From NCBI GenBank assembly GCA_963580285.1, contig OY757014.1, positions 100,194,072 through 100,258,071 on the forward strand: DNA of 64,000 nt. The letters run 5' to 3'. The notes beneath the pieces were generated by a model. It was given only the letters and a program-made list of their open reading frames with translations. It did no database searches and was not told where the DNA came from. Origin of the DNA: Lucinisca nassula. Its lineage: Eukaryota; Mollusca; Bivalvia; Lucinida; Lucinidae. Both the position numbers and the translations under genes were made by a program. Shown here piece by piece: positions 37,371-46,478 of the stretch (position 1 is the stretch's first letter; each line of letters begins with the position of its first letter).

Positions 37371-37419
37371 CTTGGCTTTTGTAAGCTGCAGTATGGAGAA
37401 AACTGTTATTAACCCATTA

Positions 37420-37588
37420 GATGAGTGAGTGAGTGGGTGAGTTTTACGTCTCACCAACATCTAAGGTCATACGGAGATGGGACCTCAGTTTAAAGACTCA
37501 TCGGAAAGTCTGGAGAAGCCAGAATCTATCCTGTAACCCCTGGTTTACAAGGCCAGCAGCATAACCACTACACCATGGAGGCTTCTAA
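37420..37588 (-). mobile_element. tRNA-derived short SINE, antisense
   Basis: GTGAGTTTTACGTCTCACCA, AAAGACTCATCGGAAAGTCT, ATAACCACTACACCATGGAG (inverse A box). Confidence 0.8.
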
Positions 37589-37840
37589 CCCTTTAGATGC
37601 CAATCACACCAATTGCCGTCTGCTTTGTTGTCTTCCGGTTACTTTAAAAGTCATTTTTTGGCAAACAGTGGGACACCAGATCAGACTGCTCCTAGAAGGA
37701 GCAGTCTGATCAGGGTCCATACTGTTTGCCTACAGTGTGGACCTTGATCAGACTGATCAGGGTCCACACTGTTTGCCAGTTTGAAAATTTACAAGAAGAT
37801 TCAGCAGACGACATCAGCAGATGACATTTTCAAGGGTTAA
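37585..37840. mobile_element. Palindrome-core MITE, subfamily a, with repeated core
   Basis: CTAACCCTTTAGATGCCAAT to TTTTCAAGGGTTAA. The core occurs as 37664-37728 and again as a short palindrome (about 37732-37780, GTGTGGACCTTGATCAGAC and inverse): a duplicated core inside one element. Confidence 0.85.
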
Positions 37841-38381
37841 CAATTTCTGCGAAGCAGAAAACAACCTTTACAAGTAAAGTGGATGAGGTTGCAGTTGTGT
37901 AGAGCTAACAATATTGTTGGTTAATGTTAAAATTTCCGTCATTCATTGCAGAAAAGAAAAGGTTTTTGCTGAAAAAAGTGAGTACCTTTTGCATTACAAA
38001 AGCTATTGACATCTTTTTTTCAGCAAAACAATGCAAGAGATATTAAAGTTAAGTTCCGAAATTCAAACTGCCTCTTTGAAACTGTTCAAAAGTGATCTGG
38101 AAGAGGTCAGTGGATTTGAAAAAAAAAAGAAAGAATAACTGAAACTTTTTAAATATGATTTTTTAAAGAAGTATTAATCCTAATTTTAGCAGAACTTCAC
38201 TGTACTTGCATGTACAGTTAACACTTTGACCACTAACACGTACGTTAGCCTATCAAGGCTTTGAACAACTGGGCCCAAGATTCAGTAGCTCTTCAAGAGC
38301 CTCAAAATCTAAACCCAGTCTTATTTGCTGCATTACATGTATGTCTTACTTAAATAAAACACTGCTTTTCATAATAATGGG

Positions 38382-38681
38382 TGGCCCCTGCCCATAGGGG
38401 CCTGAAGAAATATATGGGCTGCAAGATGCTTCCACTCAGAGCTGAATCCAGCCCGCACACTAGTACTGGTAAACCGCTTAGAGGATCTAAGCCTGTCCAG
38501 GAACCGCGGTGCGAGGGAGACCGTCCATGCTAATAAACCCTATTGGTTTAATTGGGTGACAGGGCTTGAGATGTCATTTCATCTCAATGTCGGGTAAAAG
38601 TCCCACAATATTGGAAGCAATGTCTCCAAAATGACCTATACAGTGTTGAATGGGACGTTAAACCTCAAATCAAACAAAATC
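38382..38681 (+). mobile_element. SINE-A copy with 12-bp target duplication
   Basis: CATAATAATGGG at 38370-38381 and 38682-38693. Full length of 300 bp, a good reference copy. Confidence 0.93.
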
Positions 38682-38693
38682 CATAATAATGGG

Positions 38694-39015
38694 ATTATTA
38701 ATGTCCAGTTTCAATAATTTGCGGTTTTTACTTACCCAATCTGTTGCTATGATGCTTCGGGCCATTTTTCAGTTTTCAAACTTTGCCTCTGTACAGTTTG
38801 ATAAGAGTTTGAAATATATTGTTTGTTTGAAAAGCCCATTGTTTGTTTTGGTTTTACCATCCTTTCAAGTTTTTTCACTTATTTCGAGCTGATCTTAATC
38901 TGAGGTGGGCAAAAAACCGGAGTACCTGGAGGAAATTACATCTGGCATTCCATTGCAAAACTTGTCATCTCACTTGACCTGAGCAAGAGGGGATTCCAGA
39001 GTGAGGAGAGACCTA
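38694..39015. other. Intergenic DNA, nothing recognised
   Basis: AT-rich; an open frame of 67 codons (38689-38892) has no features of a gene. Confidence 0.4.
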
Positions 39016-39232
39016 ATGATTAACCAATCTTGTACCAGAAACCCCAAAACGGGTACCCTGGCAAACAGTGCAGGCCCAGAGCAGATGCGGCCTCTGATCA
39101 GGGCCTCCACTGTTTGCTAAAAGTTCAGTCATTTTCAAAATAAATTTTGAAGAAAACACAACCTGATACCCAATAATTTTGAAATGAACTCCTGCTATAT
39201 ATAAGGAGGAAGATTCCATTTGGTACTAAAAA
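39016..39232. mobile_element. Palindrome-core MITE, subfamily b
   Basis: ATTAACCAATCTTGTACCAG to CCATTTGGTACTAAAAA; core GGCAAACAGTGCAGGCCCAG (39060-39119). Confidence 0.85.
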
Positions 39233-39482
39233 CAGGGCTGGAGCCAAGCGATGGTCTCCCTATTCACCGGCAATGGGGAATAGGGGTTCCACCGAACCGC
39301 TACGGTGTAGTGCCAGCATGAATTCGTTCCCTGGGACCCCACCAGCTGACGACCTGCGACATGGGGAAACTGGAAAACAACAATTGGTACTAAGAGAGTT
39401 AACAGTCAGTGCTCTTACCCACTAGGCTAAAGAGGCCTGTTTGAAAAGCCCATGCTTCTAAGAAGTAGTGGACAGACTCTGC

Positions 39483-39563
39483 TAAATACTTTAATCATAT
39501 GACTTCATGTCTGAGAATGTAATAACCTCATATAATAAATTTGCTATTCCACTAATTAATTAA
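39483..39563. mobile_element. CATATGACGTC foldback element, left remnant
   Basis: ATCATATGACTTCATGTCTG...TAATAAATTTGCTATTCCAC matches the left part of 14560-15275; it stops where the YR retrotransposon starts. Confidence 0.72.
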
Positions 39564-39872
39564 ATTTAATGCCTTTGAAATTCCCTCGCCTGTTACTTTT
39601 GCTGCGAAACGGAAAAGGAAGCAATCGGCGAGCATGCGCCGAAAGCTGAAAGCGCTCATTGAATTTGATTTTCCAAACGCCTAGACGATACAGAACAAAT
39701 ATGGCCGCCACTGATGCGGAAGTAATATTTATTTCAACATTAATGGATTATATACGCCCCAAAATTGTGATTCGAATTAGTTGATTCAGCGGTGAGGTAG
39801 GCAAAGCAATCCTGAATCCATGCTAGCGCCAAAATAAACGTGACTATCGCCTAGACGATAGTCAGGATTATT
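39564..39872 (-). repeat. 3' terminal direct repeat of YR retrotransposon (309 bp)
   Basis: Matches 46170-46478 base for base as far as I can compare. It contains CGCCTAGACGATA twice (39678-39690 and 39848-39860, 170 bp apart); the second lies in an imperfect palindrome with arms GACTATCG and CGATAGTC round a 6-base loop. A recombinase-recognition role is a guess. Confidence 0.88.
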
Positions 39873-40713
39873 TTAGGACGCTAACAACAACATAAGAATT
39901 TTATAGATTTAATCTTTCAGGTCGAATGGTAAACAAGTACCAGGTATGCAGCATAATACTATTGTGTATAGACAGAACGGATGATTATTGTCGCTGGGAA
40001 GTGGCAGGCATCCCGGACGCCATGAGGTTCAACTGTTAACAGAGTCAAGCTACAATGATTGTCTCCAATTAGATAGATTATAATATTTGAGCTGTGCACT
40101 CAATTGTTCCTTTACTATCCATATTAGATTAATATTTCCATATAAAATTATATTAAGCAATGCGATTCCCAATTCAAATTTACTTTCCGTTTTCCTATAA
40201 AATTTCCATTCCGATTTATTCCATCCTAATATTGAAAAATCCTGCCAATAATAAGTATGAGGAACGACGACTGGAAACTCCGTGGAAGCCCATGCTCCAG
40301 CTTAGTGCCGGACCTCTAAAATTCCAATTCCGGACAATTTTCGAACTTAAGATTGAGTTAAAAACATGAAACTTGTAGCCTATATTGAAAATAACTTTTA
40401 GTGACCTAAGACCGGCTTGATTGTCTGGTTGTGCCGTCGGCTAGGTTCCCAACAAACAAGACGGCCGTAGGCCTGTTTACTAAATGGTTTGATGATCAAT
40501 ACAAACTAGTCTTTAAGATTTAGATTGAATGGAATATGCTGAACCTACATGGCGCCCAAAATGGCCGCTGAATTCCGCCACAGCAACTTCGAGCTGTGCA
40601 GCAGCGAGAATTTGCCCCCCAATTCAGCGGGATAAATAAGACGAGAACGATATTTATACAAATGATTTAGTGATCAAGAAGTTATGACAGAACAACTATT
40701 TTTGAAACACGAC

Positions 40714-41306
40714 TTAAACATTGGGGTCATAAACAGTTAAAGCTTGGTCTGCCAAGAACCTACAGATAGCCTCCTGGAATGTATCTAAGAATATGGCATT
40801 GCCAATTAATGACAAATGGGTGCCATCAGCTTTTAATAGGCCTGGAGTGCTGTCAATTGAATGTTTAATGGAACGACCATTGGGTAGCTCCCTGCAAGCC
40901 TGCCGCCCCGCTCTGTTCACACGCTTCCGCTTGTTGTCCAATTTCTTTAAATTCCCAGGGGTGTTTGTGATACCCCTCCAGTGGGTCCTGATGAGGATGT
41001 CGGACCATACAATGATGGCCTCTGGGAACACCGATGATATATATGACAGGTGCTTGTTGAGATCTTTTATTATTCTAGCCACTTTTGTAGAAACAATGTC
41101 ATTCCCCCCAACATGAATGATGACCATTTTAGGGGTGCCATCGAAGAGCAGGGCGCGCTGAAAACGAGGTAGTAGGCCATCCAGCCGCATGCCACTAACA
41201 CCCATCCACTTGATGGTTAACCCCGTACCCAGATTAGGCGAACCCCTAAGGGCCTGAAGATCTTCTTCCAGGTGGTTAATAAGACTGTCCCCGATTAACC
41301 AAATTT
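40714..41306 (-). CDS. SGNH/GDSL-type hydrolase encoded by YR retrotransposon
   Basis: The Met-started ORF (41205-40714, 163 residues) holds VIIHVGGNDI (block III, Gly-Asn) and KADGTHLSLIGN (block V, Asp-x-x-His). The same frame upstream of that Met contains IWLIGDSLINHL, the nucleophile-serine block I, so the real protein starts earlier. Directly before it on the minus strand is TATTATTTCAG, a good splice acceptor (exon would start at 41306), suggesting expression by splicing. All four SGNH blocks can be placed, so the fold looks catalytically complete. SGNH domains occur in some Ngaro and CR1-like retroelements; the substrate is unknown, with an esterase acting on lipids or acyl groups a common proposal. 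Confidence 0.82.
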
Positions 41307-41725
41307 CTGAAATAATAATTTATAATGCAGTGAACTTTGAAGTATGGACCCTTTCCCAGGGTCAAAAAGTTTATTATTTCCTTGGGATTTACCCAATTGA
41401 TGAGCGAAAAACCCCAAATTGCAATTGTGCGGGAAAGAAACATTAAAATCTGACAATTTTATATGCCATGTAGGTGGGACAAACACCAGACTATCATTTT
41501 AAAACAAAGGAATGATCCAGATTGGATCACTGAGTATGTTTTGATATTTAAACTTCTCCCAATGACTGCAATTCTCGTGCTATTTTCCCAATGCCCAGGA
41601 CCCAATTCCCAAAATACTGAAAATGAACACCGAAATTGTTAAATGGTAGGGGATTTCTTAAGGTGCTGAGAAAAGAGACCATTATGGTCAGGTTCTGTTA
41701 GCTTAAGGAAAAAACATGGTTCGCA

Positions 41726-42631
41726 TTAATTTCTAATATATCGTTCTACTGTTGAGGACCGCCACCTCCCAAGCCTTTTGATAGTTTCATGATCGAAGCC
41801 CAAAGAGGCCAGGTCTGAGGCACGGCCAATCCTGAATGAATGAGAGGTGTATAGATGTGATGGAAGGCCCAGTGCTTGGATTGCCTTCTTCAGGACCCCA
41901 CCAAACTGGCTACGATTTACGGGAGACCCATTTGCGTGAATGAATAGGTACCCTTCTGTGGCTGGGCGAACTTGTAGAAATTGAGCTGCTGCTGTAACAC
42001 AACAGAATGTTCTGTCAGTAGATACAGGGATGCTGATTACTGTTGGTGGGCCAGATTGGTTAGTTTTGGAAATACGAATAGAGACCAATAGTGCTGCCCG
42101 GTTTACTGCTAATTTCAAATCGGAAGCTAGCAAAGCCCTATTCGCATGGGCGATACCAGTGAAAACCACCTCGCTAACTCGAAGCAAGCCAAAGTAGGCC
42201 AGCAAATAAGCTGACCTGAAAAGTAAGGTTTCATAACTTGATGTGCATATCTCGGGTAGCGCTGCACAAATTCTCACCAATAGAGCTTTAGTAATAGGGG
42301 CACGAATGTCACGTCTTTTCCTCAGCCGTTTACATCCCTCTAAAAGTTTTTTCGCCACAAAAGACTCCAGGGGGTCAGCCAGATTGTGTAGCTTATGAAA
42401 ATAGCTTAGTCCAGCCGCATAGGTGCTTATTGTGGCAGGAGCATAGCCAATGGTAAAGCAATAAGATAAAAATAGAGTAAGTTGACTTGATGGTATCGGC
42501 CATAAATCTGGCAAACTGTAACGAACTCGAAATTGTTGGAAGGCTGACCATGCATTCTTGTAAACTGCATGGGAGTTGTCAGATAAGCTCGCTGCTAAGA
42601 GGTTTTTAGCGTTCAGGAGAAGATGTTCCAT
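41726..42631 (-). CDS. Tyrosine recombinase of YR retrotransposon
   Basis: 301 residues, overlapping the end of RT-RNase H by 19 bp in another frame, the usual DIRS-order layout. An N-terminal SAM-like core-binding part (about 1-105) is followed by the catalytic domain: box I with the first Arg in FGLLRVSEVV, box II HSFRIGRASDL (His and Arg), then LGRWRSS (Trp) and the nucleophile Tyr in ERYIRN at the C-terminus. The R-H-R-Y set is intact. It would integrate the circular DNA intermediate by site-specific recombination rather than by DDE chemistry. Start chosen at MEHLLLNAK. Confidence 0.9.
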   Translation of the reverse strand: MEHLLLNAKNLLAASLSDNSHAVYKNAWSAFQQFRVRYSLPDLWPIPSSQLTLFLSYCFTIGYAPATISTYAAGLSYFHKLHNLADPLESFVAKKLLEGCKRLRKRRDIRAPITKALLVRICAALPEICTSSYETLLFRSAYLLAYFGLLRVSEVVFTGIAHANRALLASDLKLAVNRAALLVSIRISKTNQSGPPTVISIPVSTDRTFCCVTAAAQFLQVRPATEGYLFIHANGSPVNRSQFGGVLKKAIQALGLPSHLYTSHSFRIGRASDLASLGFDHETIKRLGRWRSSTVERYIRN

Positions 42632-43878
42632 AGATGGTCGGGCACCGGAGTCTGGGTCTGGTCGGCATCTGGTACGAGCTGACGGAACCTCTGAAATTGA
42701 AACCTGCTTAAAGCATCAGCTATGCCATTTGCAGCCGAACTGATGTGTTGGGCTTTTACGGCAACATTTAGGCGCAAACACTGTAGTGTGAATGCCCTTA
42801 AGATGGTCATGGCCCTGTCAGATTTGGACGTCATGGAGTTCACTATGTGTACCACTGCCAAGTTGTACACACGGAAAAGGATCTTCTTATTACGAAGTGA
42901 TTCCCCCCAGATATGCAAGGCCACCAAGAGAGGGAACAGTTCCAGGGCCGTGATATCCCCAAGGATGCCCTGTTCCGACCAGGAAAGAGGCCAAGGAGCA
43001 CAGGCCCACTTCCCCCCAAAGAAGGCCCCAAAACCAAGGCTAGATCCACCTGCACTGTCTGTGAACAACTGGATATCCTCATTAGACACCCAAAACCTAT
43101 CATGGAACACTGAGACACCGTTAAAATCCCGGAAAAATTCCAGCCAGAGCTCCAAATCTCTCTTCATATTACGAGTAATACGAAGATAATGGTATGGCTT
43201 AGACAAGCCACAGGTAGCATTTATAAGCCGGCGACAAAAGGGCCTTCCAGGGGTTATTGCCCGACATGCGAAGTTGAGCGAACCAATAAGTGATTGCATT
43301 TGTTTGAGCGTGCATTTATTGCGAGTCAGCAGCTCTTGAATTTTTTGTGAAATTTCATCAATCTTTTCCCTTGGGATGCGAATCACCATTTCGACCGAGT
43401 CTATTTCAAGGCCTAGAAAGCAAAGTTTAGTTGTAGGTCCTTCAGTTTTTTCACTTGCTATTGGTACACCCAAAACAGCCATCTGTTGTTCAAACACTGC
43501 CATGATACTTGCACATTGACAAGTACCCTTTCGCCCCCCCCATGAGAAAGTCATCCAGATAGTGAAGGAGCTTCCCCAAAACAGAGTGTCTCGCAACATT
43601 AAACTCAAGAAATGTCGCAAAAAGTTCCCAAGTACGACATGCAATGCTGCAGCCAAATGGCATGGCTTTGTCGAAATAAAATTTTCCATCAAACTTGAAA
43701 CCAAGCTGGTCAAAATCATTAACTGCAACTGGGAGCAGCCTAAATGCTGACTTGATATCAGACTTGCCCAAAAGACAACCTTCGCCCAGGTCCTGTACCA
43801 AATGTATGGCCTTATCAAAGCTGGTGTATTGGACAGAGCAGAGCTGAGGGTCAATAAAGTCATTAACTGAATCACCAC
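42613..43878 (-). CDS. RT C-terminal part and RNase H, YR retrotransposon
   Basis: True family sequence starts only after the homopolymer frameshift (about 43534): EGPTTKLCFLGLEIDSVEM, then the thumb and an RNase H domain with FTDSAGGSSLGFGA (first Asp), ITALELFPLL (Glu) and ANGIADALSRF (last Asp). Where related elements have Asp-Asn before AVV, this copy reads VYNLAVVH, so one metal-binding Asp seems to be Tyr. The residues upstream of 43534 in this frame are a shadow of the other RT frame. The stop at 42613 overlaps the recombinase ORF by 19 bp. Confidence 0.84.
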   Translation of the reverse strand: MVIQLMTLLTLSSALSNTPALIRPYIWYRTWAKVVFWASLISSQHLGCSQLQLMILTSLVSSLMENFISTKPCHLAAALHVVLGNFLRHFLSLMLRDTLFWGSSFTIWMTFSWGGRKGTCQCASIMAVFEQQMAVLGVPIASEKTEGPTTKLCFLGLEIDSVEMVIRIPREKIDEISQKIQELLTRNKCTLKQMQSLIGSLNFACRAITPGRPFCRRLINATCGLSKPYHYLRITRNMKRDLELWLEFFRDFNGVSVFHDRFWVSNEDIQLFTDSAGGSSLGFGAFFGGKWACAPWPLSWSEQGILGDITALELFPLLVALHIWGESLRNKKILFRVYNLAVVHIVNSMTSKSDRAMTILRAFTLQCLRLNVAVKAQHISSAANGIADALSRFQFQRFRQLVPDADQTQTPVPDHLWNIFS

Positions 43879-44410
43879 TTGGGAATGACAAGTGGTGAAT
43901 GAGGCGGTACTGGCCAGGTTCCTTCTTAGGCACCAAGCCTAAAGGGGAAACACGTAAATTAGGCAAGGGTCTGCCGTCGAAAGGCCCAGCAACCCTACCA
44001 GCCTCTATTTCCTTTTCAATTTTTTGGCGTACAATCTCAGGATTTGACCGCGCTGACTGCAAGTTTTTGGAATCATACGGAGCCCGTCTCCCTGAGTAAT
44101 GAAGCGGGAAACCATATGAAAAACCATTAATCAGCAGGGTTGCCTTGTCCCGATCATAGCCATCCAACTCACTAATAAGGTTCTGGATGTTAATAGGGGA
44201 TTTAGCTAAAGAAAAGACGTCACTTGTGGGGTCTTGCAGTGCATAAGGAAAAACCATGGGACCTGGGTCATCTGAAATTGAAAAAACAAAAATTTTTACT
44301 GATCCGGCACTAATACCAACGAATTTAGTGTCAAAAAGTGAAATGGTCATGAATAGAACCATCAGGTCACACGTCACGTCCCGAATCAACACAAGTGAAA
44401 AAGAAAACAT
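43490..44410 (-). CDS. Reverse transcriptase, N-terminal part, YR retrotransposon (frameshifted)
   Basis: Contains the RT fingers and palm: VSPLGLVPKKEPGQYRLIHH, LLGKSDIKSAFRLLPV (first catalytic Asp), MPFGCSIACRTWE and HYLDDFLMGG (YxDD box). Family sense starts near SDDPGPMVFP; just before it is an acceptor-like TTTTTTCAATTTCAG (exon would begin at 44271), so an intron between Gag and RT is possible, though I found no donor in matching phase. The frame is lost after the YLDD box at a run of eight C on the + strand (43534-43541); the rest continues in the frame of 42613-43878. Confidence 0.85.
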   Translation of the reverse strand: MFSFSLVLIRDVTCDLMVLFMTISLFDTKFVGISAGSVKIFVFSISDDPGPMVFPYALQDPTSDVFSLAKSPINIQNLISELDGYDRDKATLLINGFSYGFPLHYSGRRAPYDSKNLQSARSNPEIVRQKIEKEIEAGRVAGPFDGRPLPNLRVSPLGLVPKKEPGQYRLIHHLSFPSGDSVNDFIDPQLCSVQYTSFDKAIHLVQDLGEGCLLGKSDIKSAFRLLPVAVNDFDQLGFKFDGKFYFDKAMPFGCSIACRTWELFATFLEFNVARHSVLGKLLHYLDDFLMGGAKGYLSMCKYHGSV

Positions 44411-44777
44411 ACCATATTCGTTCCCATTACCACACCATGCACTTAGGATTTACAAAATTGCCTTCAAAATGCGTGGTAAAATATCAACCCAATATCATTA
44501 TTCACATTATAATAAATCTGACAGACAACTGAATCGCTGAAACTGTAAAAGTGCTAAGAACAGCAACAGCAATGTTTTCCAGAGTTTGTACAGTTTTTGA
44601 GGTCAGACGCCAGGACAACCCTGTACTTGTGCAATATTTTCCGGAAGTTAGTTACCCTGGTGCGCTTATTGCGGCCTGTATGGCAATTGGGACGAATACG
44701 GTAAATCGCATCAATGAACCCTTCGAACAATAAGAAATCCTACCCACAAATCAAAAGCCTTAAGGTCAATTAACCAT

Positions 44778-46133
44778 TTACAGCCTGGGGCCCCGTCTCG
44801 AAAAGGTTTTCCCCCCACGAAAATGAGGGTTGAAACCCCTCGTTGGTCGAAAAGATTGGCCTCCCCTGATGGCCCTTGGGTTTAGCTTGAAGCAAGACAC
44901 ACGACCGTGATTGTTGCCCCCGCAGAACGAGCATGCATGGGGGAAACGGCAAGTGGGGAAGTTGCAAAACCCATTATTAAAGTCAAGGCAAGCAGAGGGC
45001 CTGAAAGATGTTTGGGGTTGGGCTGGTTGTGCCGCCATGTTAGTCATAATTCTCAGCCAAAGGTCAGAGTTGAGCTTGTTCCATGGCTGCACGTTAGTGC
45101 CCTGTCGCATGCGGAACTGCTCATCATATGCCCTCCAAGACAAGGACGTGGATCGGGCAGCGGCATCCCGTATAATACTCATATAATGCAAGAGCTCTTG
45201 AGATTTGTCAGGGTATTTCTGCAGGTATATAGAAGAGAAAATTAGGAAAGCATCAGTCCATTTCTCTATGTTCGGGACGGTGCCTTTGTGAATAAGCTCG
45301 GGCCGAGTCTCCAAGCATCCACTCTTTGACAAATGCACCAGACCCGAAGCACAGATTCGCTGTAATTCCATTGCCCCTTTCAAGAGCAGGTCAATGTTAA
45401 TATACTGATTTGACCAGATTCTTTGGCAAATTTGATGTGGCACATGGCAAGAAATTTCCTCGCTGCCCAGCTTAATCAAATCGCCGCCGAAATTAAAATT
45501 GATTATAGCAGTGCCAGTAGCATCCTGTAGTACCGATGGGCACGTGCCATTTTGGACAGATTGAGTGCCTGTTGGTACCTGCAGAGCTTGGGTAATGTCT
45601 TGCGGTACAGCAAGCGATGTAGAGAGGTTTGTGCCAGACTGGCTAGTGGTGGTTACTCCCCCACTAGTGCTGCCATTCTGGCTCTGCAACTGTGCGCCGT
45701 TTGGAGCACCAGAAACGAGTATTAAATCGGCTTGTGGCAAGACTGGCTGAGGTTGGGTTAAGTCTGTGCCAATTTGGGGAGTAGGAACGTTCAGACCTGT
45801 GACCATGTTGCCGTTTGAACTCATCTGGGGGGCATTCCCAGGGGCAGGATTGTGCACGGGCACCTCAGCCCTGTTTTGGCATGCCTGAGCGAAATCTCGG
45901 AAAATACGCTCAAAATCTATGGGGTTAGGCGATGTGGCGATATTGTGTGAGGGTCCTTGTAGCATTGTGTTACCTGTGGGCTGCTCCTGGCTTGGGCCAG
46001 GTTTCGGATCCCCCGCAAGTTGAACGACCTCATCAACATCCACAGTTTTCGCCCGCTTCGAGCGAGTCTCGACGCCCCTCTGCATTGTGGCCCCGGTTGC
46101 GGTCCCTTTAGACGATCCCTTCCTTTTTCCCAT
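44778..46133 (-). CDS. Gag-like protein of YR retrotransposon
   Basis: I place the start at ATG 46133 (MGKRKGSSKG), giving 451 residues; the open frame runs on to 46265 inside the terminal repeat. After a basic N-terminus there is a long Q/P/T-rich low-complexity part, then a folded region (about residues 250-380), then two zinc-binding motifs near the C-terminus: a C-x8-C-x5-C-x3-H finger (CLDFNNGFCNFPTCRFPH) and a CX2CX4HX4C knuckle (CSFCGGNNHGRVSC), followed by a G/R-rich tail. Knuckle plus basic tail fit an RNA-binding nucleocapsid role. The stop at 44778 is separated from RT by about 500 bp. Confidence 0.8.
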   Translation of the reverse strand: MGKRKGSSKGTATGATMQRGVETRSKRAKTVDVDEVVQLAGDPKPGPSQEQPTGNTMLQGPSHNIATSPNPIDFERIFRDFAQACQNRAEVPVHNPAPGNAPQMSSNGNMVTGLNVPTPQIGTDLTQPQPVLPQADLILVSGAPNGAQLQSQNGSTSGGVTTTSQSGTNLSTSLAVPQDITQALQVPTGTQSVQNGTCPSVLQDATGTAIINFNFGGDLIKLGSEEISCHVPHQICQRIWSNQYINIDLLLKGAMELQRICASGLVHLSKSGCLETRPELIHKGTVPNIEKWTDAFLIFSSIYLQKYPDKSQELLHYMSIIRDAAARSTSLSWRAYDEQFRMRQGTNVQPWNKLNSDLWLRIMTNMAAQPAQPQTSFRPSACLDFNNGFCNFPTCRFPHACSFCGGNNHGRVSCFKLNPRAIRGGQSFRPTRGFNPHFRGGKTFSRRGPRL

Positions 46134-46169
46134 TGCAAATAGCCGTAGGATTGACGATCGCTGTCGTGG

Positions 46170-46478
46170 ATTTAATGCCTTTGAAATTCCCTCGCCTGTT
46201 ACTTTTGCTGCGAAACGGAAAAGGAAGCAATCGGCGAGCATGCGCCGAAAGCTGAAAGCGCTCATTGAATTTGATTTTCCAAACGCCTAGACGATACAGA
46301 ACAAATATGGCCGCCACTGATGCGGAAGTAATATTTATTTCAACATTAATGGATTATATACGCCCCAAAATTGTGATTCGAATTAGTTGATTCAGCGGTG
46401 AGGTAGGCAAAGCAATCCTGAATCCATGCTAGCGCCAAAATAAACGTGACTATCGCCTAGACGATAGTCAGGATTATT
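46170..46478 (-). repeat. 5' terminal direct repeat of YR retrotransposon (309 bp)
   Basis: Direct copy of 39564-39872, with CGCCTAGACGATA at 46284-46296 and 46454-46466. The open frame of Gag extends into this repeat, but the better start (MGKRKG, 46133) is just outside it, so the repeat probably acts as 5' leader and promoter. Confidence 0.88.

Larger units (their letters stand above)
37371..38369 (+). other. Possible IPO13 3' UTR and downstream DNA
   Basis: Follows the stop codon. It holds an antisense tRNA-derived SINE (about 37420-37588), a palindromic MITE (37585-37840) and a degenerate MITE (about 37905-38274). The first clear AATAAA is at 38353-38358, which would give a UTR of about 1 kb. 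The transcript end cannot be fixed from sequence. Confidence 0.35.
39564..46478 (-). mobile_element. Tyrosine-recombinase (DIRS/Ngaro-like) retrotransposon with SGNH hydrolase
   Basis: About 6.9 kb, read on the minus strand: 309-bp direct repeat, Gag with zinc fingers, reverse transcriptase-RNase H, tyrosine recombinase overlapping the RT frame, SGNH-type hydrolase, 309-bp direct repeat. RT linked to a tyrosine recombinase instead of a DDE integrase defines the YR (DIRS) order; an SGNH hydrolase is known from some Ngaro-like members. The terminal repeats look identical by eye, so insertion seems recent. One frameshift in RT and one altered RNase H residue suggest this copy is defective. It lies in a foldback element of the CATATGACGTC family, whose halves lie at 39483-39563 and 46479-46600. 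No target duplication was seen, as expected for recombinase insertion. Confidence 0.88.

Noticed and set aside
42722..43189. 155-codon plus-strand frame opposite RT-RNase H
   Set aside because: Shadow of the minus-strand retrotransposon gene.
44551..44733. Plus-strand 60-codon frame between Gag and RT
   Set aside because: No recognisable features; lies in non-coding or intron DNA of the element.
44271..44782. Gag-RT intron with donor at 44781
   Set aside because: The acceptor is good, but donor phase and acceptor phase do not match, so I could not support this particular splice.
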